Part shown: piece by piece, positions 27,687-36,752 of the stretch | Numbering within the stretch: the stretch's first letter is position 1 | Layout of the letters: each line of letters starts with the position of its first letter | Assembly (NCBI GenBank): GCA_003523055.1 | Contig: DPHC01000014.1 | Location: 87,075-151,074 of the forward strand | DNA length: 64,000 bases | Direction: 5' to 3' | Origin: Dehalococcoidia bacterium | GTDB taxonomy: Bacteria; Chloroflexota; Dehalococcoidia; Lucifugimonadales; UBA3495 | Notes under the pieces: generated by a model | The model's input: the letters and a program-made list of their open reading frames with translations, nothing else | What the model was told of the DNA's origin: nothing | Databases searched by the model: none | Position numbers and translations under genes: made by a program

Positions 27687-30600
27687 GTATTGAAGACTGG
27701 AATCAACTAGAACAATCATTGAAAACGCTACCAGGAACTGTGGAAGATGCTTACGTCGAGTCAAAAAACGTGATGCAAGAAGTGTTTAGTGATGATGAGT
27801 TGTTACTGTGGGGAAAAGAAGGACTCTCAATCGGAACCCAGACGGTTCGCTCCTGGGAAGCTGCTATTGAATATTTTAATGTGAGTCACTTAGTAGTTAA
27901 ATCTTTAGCATTTCCTTCATTCATGCAATGGGCTCGGTGTGGGACACATTTGTCTCAAGATGCACCTTCGTTGGCATCATCGTTTTTCAATGTAAGCCCA
28001 TCTATAGTCACCAATTTACGACCTCAATATATTCCTAGATGGGTTGGTTTAGGACGAAGTCTCTACAAAGGAACTTGGAAATCAGGAAATTTGGCCTCTA
28101 AATTTTTTGAAATGAGCCCAGAATTAGTACGGAACCTACCTTTTTGGGATTTAGAAATATTTGCATCTATTTTGGAAACCATATCTGGTAAATCTTATGA
28201 GGTAGCATCAGATTGTTTGGACTTAGGAGCAACTGTGTTGCCGGCAATGAGCCGTGAACGAGAAGTCTTTTTGTCGATGTTGCGCTCATTAACCGATACT
28301 AGTTGGAGAGAAGTTAAAAGTTGCTTAGAGGTTGTGCCAAGGGCCGCAAAAGAAATTGATGAAGGTCAAATCGGAAGATTTTTGAAACTAGGAGAAAAAT
28401 TAGCTAAAACAGGAATGAAAGACACATCAAGATTTTTATCGGATGGCACCCAGGCATTGAGTGGGCTGGAATCAAATACCCACGGCCATATCATAGATTT
28501 GTGTGAGACTCTGCTGGGAGAAGATCCAGATGCTGTCCAGCCATTTTTAAAAAGCCTAGAGCAAGCATTGGACTTAGTAACACTTGCTCAATTAGATCAA
28601 TGGTTTAGCAAAGGCGTTGACCTTATCAAAGAGAACAAAGAAACTGGGCTTGCATATTTCAAAATAGAATCTAATACGTCAGAGACAGTATTAAACACGC
28701 TGTCTTCTAGTGTTGATCTGGATTTGATTAAAGGAATCATCAATATGTATTGCACTGCTTTGTCTGGCCAAGAATTACAGATTAGCAACAGCCAAGAATT
28801 AGTAGATAAAGGCATTGGATGGATTGACGGTAGTTGGGCTTCAACCGATGGTACCCAAGTGTTTCTACCATCAATAGTTGATCAATATGATGATAAAGCT
28901 GCTAATTTCTCGTGGTTTAAAGTTATAGCTACCCATCAAGTAGCTCGATTAGAATTTGGTAGCTTTGAGTTTGAATTTGAAAAACCGTCAGTTGTGTTTA
29001 GTAACAGGCGAAAGGAAACGGAACAGGCTAAATCAGAGCGACTCCAGAAATTGGGACAACCAGATGATGCAGGGAATATACGGACATACACAGATATTGG
29101 AAAATTATTTAATTTATTTGAAGAATCTAAATTAGCATTCGATATATTCACAGTATTAGAAGATTGCCGACTGGACCACATTATTAAAACTATGTATCCA
29201 GGAATAAAAACAGCTACAAAACAGATCCAAGATGACGCTATATTGAAAAGGCCAGAATTGACAGAACTCCCCTTGAAAGAAGCAATGGTGGAATTATTGA
29301 TCAGGTTTAGCTTGGATCAGTTCAACAGTTTACAAGTTCCTACAGAGTATGAAGAAGTAGTAAACACTTTAGCAAATTTAGTTAATACATTGCGCAATGC
29401 GGATTCCACAGTAGAGGACTCAGCTGAAGCTACAATTAGAGCGTATGAAATTATTTCAAAGATCATCAACGATACAAAACCTGAAGAAGAATGGAAAGAT
29501 GAGGACTTAGAAGACCAACTAGAACAATTTGATGAAGACGAATTTGAATCATTAGTTGAAAAATTGCAACAGGCAATGGAAATGTCAGGAGAAGATGGAG
29601 ATGGAGATGGAGATCCATATGACTCACCTTCCCCTGTAGAGTATAGAGGTGATTTTAAACCAGAAATGGTTCAATTAATGTCCAAATTGCAAAGCGATGC
29701 TGCTGATGGTGGGGATGATCAACCTTTGAGCCAGGAAGAATTAGAACAATTATTACAAGAGAGTAATGATTTAGAGCTTGATGCGGAACAAGGAGAATTA
29801 GATGCAGGAATGTTTGCAGCTTTTGTTGAAAATATAATGAAAGAAGCTGGAATGCCACCACCCGATGGAGATCCAGGAGATGGCCAATCACCAGTTCTAT
29901 CTGCAGGAGAGGAAGAAGGTGAACTTGAGGCTCAAGAGCCGAAAACGTTTGCTTATGATGAATGGGATTTCAGAGCAGATGATTACAAACCTAGATGGTG
30001 CATTGTGAAGGAAAAAGTAATAGAGGAAGGAGAACAATCTTTCTATACTGAAGCCATAGCAAATTATTCAGGCATATTGGCCCATATCAAGCGCCAATTT
30101 GAATTAATAATGCCAGAAACCTGGAGAAAGACTTACCGATTGGTAGATGGTGAAGACATTGATTTAAACGCGGCATTAGAAGCTGTAGCTGATTTACGTA
30201 TGGGAATTCCTCCGGATGATAAAATTTACTGGCGCCGTAATAAAGTAGAAAGAGATGTAGCAGCAGTATTCCTTTTGGATATGAGCGCTTCTACCGCAGA
30301 GGCAATAGACGAAGGTAAACAGACCACTGATGACAGTGATGCCCCTGATGATCCAGTAGAGTACATGGTATGGCTCAGGAGACGACGTGAAGGTTTAACC
30401 AGGCGTAACTATAAAAGAATAATTGATTTAGAGAAAGAGAGCGCCGCATTGATAACCCAGGCAATAGAATCTATAGGTGACCAATATGGAATATACGGAT
30501 TTTCTGGATATGGTCGAGAGAATGTGGAATTTTATGTCATAAAAGATATAGATGAACCATTTAATGACACTATTAAACGGAGAATAGATAAAATCACCCC

Positions 30601-30940
30601 TTTGCATGCTACCAGAATGGGAGCCTCAATTAGACATGCTATTACTAAATTAGAAAACCGCGACGCTACAACAAAAATAATGTTCTTAATCAGTGATGGT
30701 AGACCACAAGACAGAGGATATAGCAGAGAAGGGGTAGAAAAAGAATATGCAGTACATGACACTCATCAAGCATTAATTGAAGCAAGGCGGAAGAATATAA
30801 TACCGTTTTGTCTTACTGTAGATAAGGCTGGGCATGACTATCTGAAAGACATGTGTGGGGATATGGGCTATGAAGTCCTAGATAATATATGGTCTTTGCC
30901 AGAGCGTTTACCTATGCTATATCGCAATTTAACGAAGTAA
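27683..30940 (+). CDS. Large VWA-domain protein (CbbO/NorD-like) with N-terminal helical repeats
   Basis: A 1085-residue protein started from TTG at 27683, overlapping the Nudix stop. Residues about 36-330 contain at least six imperfect helical repeats of roughly 35-40 residues, with a recurring pattern of an aromatic/G-rich helix followed by FF..SP..V. A middle region resembles CbbO/NorD; an acidic, glycine-rich linker spans about 610-760. The C-terminal VWA domain has the metal site D866-x-S868-x-S870 and a late SDGRPQD. This is the expected partner of the MoxR-type ATPase two genes upstream. Confidence 0.88.
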   Translation: MSIEDWNQLEQSLKTLPGTVEDAYVESKNVMQEVFSDDELLLWGKEGLSIGTQTVRSWEAAIEYFNVSHLVVKSLAFPSFMQWARCGTHLSQDAPSLASSFFNVSPSIVTNLRPQYIPRWVGLGRSLYKGTWKSGNLASKFFEMSPELVRNLPFWDLEIFASILETISGKSYEVASDCLDLGATVLPAMSREREVFLSMLRSLTDTSWREVKSCLEVVPRAAKEIDEGQIGRFLKLGEKLAKTGMKDTSRFLSDGTQALSGLESNTHGHIIDLCETLLGEDPDAVQPFLKSLEQALDLVTLAQLDQWFSKGVDLIKENKETGLAYFKIESNTSETVLNTLSSSVDLDLIKGIINMYCTALSGQELQISNSQELVDKGIGWIDGSWASTDGTQVFLPSIVDQYDDKAANFSWFKVIATHQVARLEFGSFEFEFEKPSVVFSNRRKETEQAKSERLQKLGQPDDAGNIRTYTDIGKLFNLFEESKLAFDIFTVLEDCRLDHIIKTMYPGIKTATKQIQDDAILKRPELTELPLKEAMVELLIRFSLDQFNSLQVPTEYEEVVNTLANLVNTLRNADSTVEDSAEATIRAYEIISKIINDTKPEEEWKDEDLEDQLEQFDEDEFESLVEKLQQAMEMSGEDGDGDGDPYDSPSPVEYRGDFKPEMVQLMSKLQSDAADGGDDQPLSQEELEQLLQESNDLELDAEQGELDAGMFAAFVENIMKEAGMPPPDGDPGDGQSPVLSAGEEEGELEAQEPKTFAYDEWDFRADDYKPRWCIVKEKVIEEGEQSFYTEAIANYSGILAHIKRQFELIMPETWRKTYRLVDGEDIDLNAALEAVADLRMGIPPDDKIYWRRNKVERDVAAVFLLDMSASTAEAIDEGKQTTDDSDAPDDPVEYMVWLRRRREGLTRRNYKRIIDLEKESAALITQAIESIGDQYGIYGFSGYGRENVEFYVIKDIDEPFNDTIKRRIDKITPLHATRMGASIRHAITKLENRDATTKIMFLISDGRPQDRGYSREGVEKEYAVHDTHQALIEARRKNIIPFCLTVDKAGHDYLKDMCGDMGYEVLDNIWSLPERLPMLYRNLTK

Positions 30941-32152
30941 TTTAGCGAGTTCTATCAAAGCGATATTGGCTGCTCGTCTTCTAATTATAACCCTTCTTGG
31001 AGCTAGGGTTAGAGGGATTTCAGTAAAAGTATTCTCGTGCGAAATTGATATGAATATCTGGCTAGTATTAGTCGATGGATTAGACTCCAAAGAAGTTGAC
31101 CCGGCAATGCCTACACCATAGTCAGATCCAAACTGGTTTCTTACTGCTAAACTCATGGCATTGGCAGTTTCTTGACTTACAAATCCATGCTTGTTTATGA
31201 TTGATTCTGGTACTCCGTAAAAAATAGCTACTTCGGAGGTATTGACAGTTAATCCTCCTTTATAGAACTTATCACTTTCCGGTGCATCTGTTATGGTACT
31301 AGCTAATATTCCGCCAGTGCCACATTCTATTGTAGATAAAGTTTTGTCTATCCTGTTTAAATGCTCTGCTATAGATTGTTGAGGAGTATATTCGTCAAAT
31401 CCCCATACGAATTCTTCTAATGCATCAACGATATCTTTCTCCATCGGTTTTATCATAGAATCAGCTTGAGATTCAGTTCGAGCTCTAGCGATGATTCTTA
31501 GATGTATGCCATCTTGTTTGGAATATATCCCGAGATAAGGGTTTTCTTGACCGAAGTGAGGGCTTAAAATCTCGTCTATTTTACCTTCTGATAACCCCAT
31601 AGTTTTTATGGTCCGAGTTAAGGTTATTTCTTGATTGCTTATCATCTGTAATGAAGGACGTATTTGCTCTTCCCAAAGAGGGTGCATTTCTGAAGGAGGG
31701 CCTGGTAAAGATATTATGATTTTGCCTGATTTTTCTACCCACCAGCCTGGAGCAGTACCGTATTTGTTGGGAACGAATTTAGCTGATGGTATTAAATGTG
31801 CTTGTTTTATGTTTGTATTTGGCATATCTTGACCCCGGGAAGCGAAATGTTTTTTCAGTTGTTCTACGATTTCTGTTTGGATTACAGGTGTTTCATTCAT
31901 TGCTATAGATATCGCTTCACGAGTTAAGTCGTCTTGCGTTGGTCCTAGCCCTCCAGTAGTGATAATTAAATCAGCTTTTTGCAACGATGATTCGACTGCT
32001 CGAACTAACATGTCTATATCATCACCGACGATAGAAATACCGTTTAGAACAATTCCTAATGATGGCAATTTTGAAGCTATCCACGAGGAATTAGTGTCGG
32101 TTAATTCTCCCATCAATAATTCATGCCCAATAGACAGTATGTAAGCCTGCAT
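30929..32152 (-). CDS. cinA: CinA-like protein, molybdopterin-binding and PncC domains
   Basis: A 407-residue protein with an N-terminal MoCF-like domain (about 1-170: TTGGLGPTQDDLTREA at 66-80) and a C-terminal CinA/PncC domain (about 260-405). In other family members the second domain hydrolyses nicotinamide mononucleotide using the serine of ESCTGG. Here that motif reads E276-C277-G-T-G-G, with cysteine in the serine position, and the usual GIAGP segment reads GIAGS. Amidase activity is therefore doubtful. It is last in the ABC run and overlaps the convergent VWA gene by 12 nt. Confidence 0.9.
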   Translation of the reverse strand: MQAYILSIGHELLMGELTDTNSSWIASKLPSLGIVLNGISIVGDDIDMLVRAVESSLQKADLIITTGGLGPTQDDLTREAISIAMNETPVIQTEIVEQLKKHFASRGQDMPNTNIKQAHLIPSAKFVPNKYGTAPGWWVEKSGKIIISLPGPPSEMHPLWEEQIRPSLQMISNQEITLTRTIKTMGLSEGKIDEILSPHFGQENPYLGIYSKQDGIHLRIIARARTESQADSMIKPMEKDIVDALEEFVWGFDEYTPQQSIAEHLNRIDKTLSTIECGTGGILASTITDAPESDKFYKGGLTVNTSEVAIFYGVPESIINKHGFVSQETANAMSLAVRNQFGSDYGVGIAGSTSLESNPSTNTSQIFISISHENTFTEIPLTLAPRRVIIRRRAANIALIELAKLLR

Positions 32153-32182
32153 AATTCTCTCTAAATCTAGTTACTTAACTAT

Positions 32183-32722
32183 TTACGGAGTTGTTGGAGG
32201 ATATGGCGGTTCAATGGCTAATTTATTTATCACAAATGCCCATTCTTGGGCTACTGTGAAGATGCTCTCTTCATTTACAAGTTTTATGTATTGGAATGTA
32301 CCATCAGGTGTAGTAGTTCCCATGCTGAATTCAAATGTATAGCCTCCACGTTCTGTTACACGAACAACAGATTCTGGTGGATCTAGTCCATATGAAGAAA
32401 GGGGTTCTTTTGCTTTAGGAAGTTCACGTTCTACTGCAGGGCCTCCTAATAAAAATGGAGTTCCACTCCATTTTGGTCCATGGACTTGTACAGGCGGGTC
32501 TCCCCCAATAAACCATGCGTTACCACCGGGTGCTTTACTAAATGTTACATCAAAAGTTTTGTGAATGACTTCTATTTTTATTAAATCTGAATCGTTAACT
32601 CTGTAAAGCCATTTTCTATCTACGTGTTTTTTGTCATCAGGTTGATTAACCCAATAATATGTGGCAGATCCTCCTACTAATGCTAATATTATTACTAATA
32701 GAATTGTTAATCTAATATTCAA
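32183..32722 (-). CDS. DUF4340-like membrane-anchored protein
   Basis: A 179-residue protein with one N-terminal membrane helix (about residues 5-24) and an extracytoplasmic remainder containing SYGLDPPESVVRVTERGG, characteristic of DUF4340 proteins found next to GldG-type genes. Function is unknown. It begins 3 nt after the GldG-like gene, so it belongs to the same membrane system. It is shorter than many DUF4340 proteins, which often carry repeated copies of the domain. Confidence 0.75.
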   Translation of the reverse strand: MNIRLTILLVIILALVGGSATYYWVNQPDDKKHVDRKWLYRVNDSDLIKIEVIHKTFDVTFSKAPGGNAWFIGGDPPVQVHGPKWSGTPFLLGGPAVERELPKAKEPLSSYGLDPPESVVRVTERGGYTFEFSMGTTTPDGTFQYIKLVNEESIFTVAQEWAFVINKLAIEPPYPPTTP

Positions 32723-32725
32723 TGC

Positions 32726-34546
32726 TTACCTTCTGACCCACCATGTACTAATAGCTGCTAATCCAAGCAAGCCAGGTATTATGAACCATGATGAAAATCT
32801 GACAAAGTCATGTTCGTTTTTGTCTAAATTGAACTCCCGATATTCAAATGATCGATCTCGAATGGATATTAGAGAGTAGTCTCCTAAGACATAATTGACT
32901 GTGTTAAGCAGTAGATTAGCACCACCCCCACGCTCCAAGAAAGTGTTAGATGCAAAATCCGAGTCTCCAAATATAACCATGTTTGTCAGTTGGTTGGGGT
33001 CAGGTGCTTCAGTTAACGCAGGGCCTCCTACTGGGCCAACTGCTAGCATGTATGCAGAGGAAAAAAACGGCCCTATTGGATCGGAGTTTTCTTCTCCAGG
33101 AAGGATAGGTTCAGTTCTGGTAGTGTCTCCTATTAAGAAACTAGCGTATGACGACATCGTCAACGGTACGGGCCACCTAAGTTGATCTTGAATCGGTATG
33201 ATACTCGCTGCACCTGGCATAAATGTAAGGCCTAATTGAGATTGGTCAGTGCTGGTTATACTTCTTAAGGCGTTGATCATTATTGTGGCTTGTTGTGGGT
33301 CTAATAGTTCAAATTCTTCTTGGCCTATATCATTCAGATTCAAAGGTATGGCTCTAAGTGTCTTTGGATTATCAGTCACACTTTGCTCCATATCTAAAAT
33401 ATATCCGGGTTGTATCAACATTCCCCAGGTAGCAAGTAAAGATCTAAACGAATCAGGTGAATCAGGATCTGCAAAAAATATCAATGTACTTGATTCCCTT
33501 CTATCTGAATCATCAGAATTTTTCCCTAACAAATATTTATGTAAGACTTCAGCATGGGAGTCTGGTAGATCTAATGTTGGGCCTGCAATAACTAACAAGG
33601 CTGCATCGTCCGGCACTGATACATCAACGTTAGATAGATCCCACGTTAAAGGTAGAGTTTCATAATTGTCTTGGTTCAATTTCTCTGTGAGCTTTGAATA
33701 CCCTTTAGGTGACATTGATAGGATGGATTTTTCACCATGCCCTTCTAAGAAGTAAATTTTCTTTTGTCCCTTGCTAGTAGCTATTAGTATACTAGTATAT
33801 AGATCTTGCTCCAGTTTACTGTATGCATTATCTGTGGGTATAACAATAGATTTGAGGTTAATATCATCCGCAGTGACAACTATCGACTCATAAGCGTTGA
33901 CTCCGTAAGACCTTGCTAAGTCTGGTTCTAGATCCGGATCACGGATTTCAAAATTGAATTTAGTCGTTCTTTTTTCAAACTCGCTTAACATATCTGTCAC
34001 TTTTGTAAATCTGGTTAAAGCATCTACATTTTCGCTAATGTCTGAAGGATAAAACGCGATAGCTTGCACGGGTTGCTCTAGATTTTTCAGCAATTCAGTG
34101 GTGCTATTGGATAAGCTGAATTGGTTGTTGGCTGTTAAGTCGAAACGTTTATTATTGTCTAAAGACACGAGATTGATTATTACAACTATAACTACAAATA
34201 CACTTATCATGATTAAAGTATTAGCGCCGTACTTGCCGCTTCTACTCAGGAATCCGGCTGTTACTTTACTGATGAAAATAAATCCCATGCTGACCAGGAG
34301 AATGAGCCCCATAGCAATTAAGATTAGAGCATACGGTAAAAGGCTTTTTATGAACATAAGTATTATTAAACCCAATATAGTTGATAATATTGCTCCGATT
34401 AAAATAGGGGTGGCGTAAGTTGATACTGTTCCAACTATTGAACTTAATAATCCAGTATTTAGTGGTTGTACTTTAGCTTCCTGAGACACTCTTTCACTTC
34501 TGCTTAGGCGCCTCCAGTCACGGTTTCTGTTATTAGGGGTTTGCAC
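32726..34546 (-). CDS. GldG-like ABC-associated extracytoplasmic protein
   Basis: A 606-residue protein with about four N-terminal membrane helices (residues 35-130), a large extracytoplasmic GldG-type domain (ABC_transp_aux: FYPSDISENVDALTRFTKVTDML, IYFLEGHGEKSI), and one C-terminal helix ending in WWVRR. It lies directly after the permease gene with 1 nt between. GldF/GldG systems were first described in gliding motility, but homologues are widespread in non-gliding bacteria, so a motility role should not be assumed here. Confidence 0.85.
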   Translation of the reverse strand: MQTPNNRNRDWRRLSRSERVSQEAKVQPLNTGLLSSIVGTVSTYATPILIGAILSTILGLIILMFIKSLLPYALILIAMGLILLVSMGFIFISKVTAGFLSRSGKYGANTLIMISVFVVIVVIINLVSLDNNKRFDLTANNQFSLSNSTTELLKNLEQPVQAIAFYPSDISENVDALTRFTKVTDMLSEFEKRTTKFNFEIRDPDLEPDLARSYGVNAYESIVVTADDINLKSIVIPTDNAYSKLEQDLYTSILIATSKGQKKIYFLEGHGEKSILSMSPKGYSKLTEKLNQDNYETLPLTWDLSNVDVSVPDDAALLVIAGPTLDLPDSHAEVLHKYLLGKNSDDSDRRESSTLIFFADPDSPDSFRSLLATWGMLIQPGYILDMEQSVTDNPKTLRAIPLNLNDIGQEEFELLDPQQATIMINALRSITSTDQSQLGLTFMPGAASIIPIQDQLRWPVPLTMSSYASFLIGDTTRTEPILPGEENSDPIGPFFSSAYMLAVGPVGGPALTEAPDPNQLTNMVIFGDSDFASNTFLERGGGANLLLNTVNYVLGDYSLISIRDRSFEYREFNLDKNEHDFVRFSSWFIIPGLLGLAAISTWWVRR

Positions 34547-34547
34547 G

Positions 34548-35291
34548 CTACCTCCAGCGACGAGATTCTAGGATTCTTATTGATAAAAAGACGAATAAAA
34601 TCGTTATACTTAGGAAATAGACCACGTCATGTGAATCTATTATTCCCTTATGAAAGTCATCAAAATGGCTTTTAATACCTAGTTCTTGTATTAATGTTGC
34701 CCAAAACCCTGTCACCATTGTTGAAGCGTAATCTGCGAAATATAAAATTAACAAAGTTCCCATTGCTACTACAGCGGCAACGATTTGGTTGCTTGTTAAT
34801 GTTGACGTTAATAGACCAATAGAAAGAGTTAGAGTGCCATATAAGATTATCCCGAGATAACCCGAGTAAATAGGGCCGGGGTCGGGATCTCCGAAAATAA
34901 ACAGTAAAATTGGATAATAAGCTGTCATGGCTATCATAAACATTAAGAATATGAAGCTTGCGATGAATTTACCCAAGATAATCTCCCAATCTCTTACAGG
35001 AGAGGTAAGCAGTAACTCTATAGTTCCCAGTTTTTGCTCTTCTGATATTAACCTCATTGTTAATATAGGCGATATTAATATTAGAATTAGTGTTATGCCG
35101 CCAAATGTGGAAGCTCCGAAATCAATGCCTACAAAAAACTTTGTTAATGAAGCCTCTGGGAATGGGCTACCCATATCTATTGTGAAAAACACTCCAGTTC
35201 CGAGTAGAAATATCATACCTACTATGTAACCGGTAGGGCTTGTGAAGAAGAATTGGATTTCTTTTAAAATGATTGCTCGTAATCCACGCAT
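34548..35291 (-). CDS. ABC-2 type permease (GldF-like)
   Basis: A 247-residue integral membrane protein with about six hydrophobic helices. It contains the signature EEQKLGTIELLLTSPVRDWEI of ABC-2/GldF permeases, the coupling region to the ATPase. It is the membrane partner of the ATPase gene whose stop directly precedes its start codon. The substrate is unknown. Size and topology are typical of the family. Confidence 0.88.
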   Translation of the reverse strand: MRGLRAIILKEIQFFFTSPTGYIVGMIFLLGTGVFFTIDMGSPFPEASLTKFFVGIDFGASTFGGITLILILISPILTMRLISEEQKLGTIELLLTSPVRDWEIILGKFIASFIFLMFMIAMTAYYPILLFIFGDPDPGPIYSGYLGIILYGTLTLSIGLLTSTLTSNQIVAAVVAMGTLLILYFADYASTMVTGFWATLIQELGIKSHFDDFHKGIIDSHDVVYFLSITILFVFLSIRILESRRWR

Positions 35292-36251
35292 TTAAAGTTC
35301 CTCTGATGTGGTTAGTTTTAAGAAGATATCTTCTAGGCTCATTGACGTCATTTGCATACTAAGGAGGCTACAATCATTTTCTATTATTATTCTGGAAATG
35401 TTGTCTCGGATGTCTAAATCGTTTTCTGTAGTTATTTCAAATGAAGTTTTTTCTCTGTCATTGGTCCGTTTAATATTTGTCACTCCTGGGATTTGTTCTA
35501 ATAAAGGTTGAATTTTTACTCTGGTTTTAGATATTTCTAGAGAAATATGTTGAGTTGACTGCAATGTTTCAGCTAAGTTAGTAGGAGTATCTTCTGCTAC
35601 AATTTTACCTTGGTTAATTATTAAAACTCTCCCACATACCATACTGACCTCAGGAAGAATATGACTACTCAAAACAACAGTCTGTTGCCTGCCAATATCT
35701 TGAATTAATCTACGGGTTTCAACGACTTGGATAGGATCTATCCCTATGGTTGGTTCATCCAACACTAATATTTCTGGTTCATGGAGTATAGCCTGAGCGA
35801 TTCCTACTCGTTGTCTGTATCCTTTAGAGAGTTTCCCAATAATAGTGTTGTAATAATCTTCTAACCGGCACGTCTCGATCACATCAGGTAGTTTGGTATT
35901 AATTTGCTTGGATCCTAAGCCTCGCAAAGATGCCATGAACTTAAGGTAGCTTTTCACAGTCATATCTGTATGTAAAGGAACAGTTTCCGGTAGGTATCCA
36001 ATTTTTCGTCGGCATTCAAGAGATTGCCCTACAATATCCATACCGTCAATTGTAACTTTGCCACGAGTTGGGGGCATGTAACCTGTCAAAATGCGCATAG
36101 TAGTAGTTTTACCGGCTCCATTTGGGCCTAAAAATCCTAAAATTTCGCCTCTTTGAACTTTAAAATCTACATTATCTATAGCTGGTTGCGGCCCATAATA
36201 ATGAGTTAGGCTGCTTGCTTCTATAATAAAATCTTCGTTATGTTCGGTCAT
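35292..36251 (-). CDS. ABC transporter ATP-binding protein (GldA-like)
   Basis: A 319-residue ATPase. Walker A is GPNGAGKTT, the signature is LSKGYRQRVGIAQA, and Walker B is ILVLDEPTIGID, followed by the switch histidine in SSHILPE. A C-terminal extension of about 90 residues is typical of ABC-2 ATPases. The ATG at 36251 is preceded by AGGCAGGGAA; a longer start at 36269 is less likely. First gene of the minus-strand run ATPase, permease, GldG-like, DUF4340-like, cinA. Confidence 0.93.
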   Translation of the reverse strand: MTEHNEDFIIEASSLTHYYGPQPAIDNVDFKVQRGEILGFLGPNGAGKTTTMRILTGYMPPTRGKVTIDGMDIVGQSLECRRKIGYLPETVPLHTDMTVKSYLKFMASLRGLGSKQINTKLPDVIETCRLEDYYNTIIGKLSKGYRQRVGIAQAILHEPEILVLDEPTIGIDPIQVVETRRLIQDIGRQQTVVLSSHILPEVSMVCGRVLIINQGKIVAEDTPTNLAETLQSTQHISLEISKTRVKIQPLLEQIPGVTNIKRTNDREKTSFEITTENDLDIRDNISRIIIENDCSLLSMQMTSMSLEDIFLKLTTSEEL

Positions 36252-36341
36252 TTCCCTGCCTGAGTACAATATTTTTATTAAATTGTACTATAAGTTGACT
36301 GATGATATTCTATACAACGAGTTTTGCCAAGTGGAGAAAGA

Positions 36342-36752
36342 ATGCATCTAGCGATAGACGGCTTCGATGGAGAAGCAAAAAAGTTATGGGATAAAGAACT
36401 TATTACACAGTTTTTGATTGAATATCCTGATGCATTGAAAATGCACAGAATTACAGAACCCAAGGTGGTGAACTACGAAGATCCCAAAGGAACTGATTCA
36501 GGAATTTCAGGATTTGTTATCATTGCTGAAAGCCATATTAGTATTCATACTTTTCCTGATCGTAATTACGTTAATATAGACATATTTTCCTGTAAAGCCT
36601 TTGATAATGAAAAAGCACTGAATGATGCAAAAAAATTACTTGGATTGAAAAACGTTAAAACTTGGGTATTAGATAGAGGTTTGGAATGGTTGAGCTCAGC
36701 AGAAGGTCAGCGGCAGATGGATGCACAACGAACCGAATTGTCTCCTGACTAG
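36342..36752 (+). CDS. speD: S-adenosylmethionine decarboxylase proenzyme
   Basis: Makes decarboxylated SAM, the aminopropyl donor of polyamine synthesis. The ATG at 36342 follows GGAGAAAGA; 136 residues is the length of the small bacterial/archaeal form. Self-cleavage to generate the pyruvoyl group is expected between E63 and S64 in AESHISIHTFPD. H69 and C84 are the other catalytic residues. It overlaps the start of the downstream ureohydrolase gene by 1 nt. No spermidine synthase gene is in the window. Confidence 0.95.
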   Translation: MHLAIDGFDGEAKKLWDKELITQFLIEYPDALKMHRITEPKVVNYEDPKGTDSGISGFVIIAESHISIHTFPDRNYVNIDIFSCKAFDNEKALNDAKKLLGLKNVKTWVLDRGLEWLSSAEGQRQMDAQRTELSPD

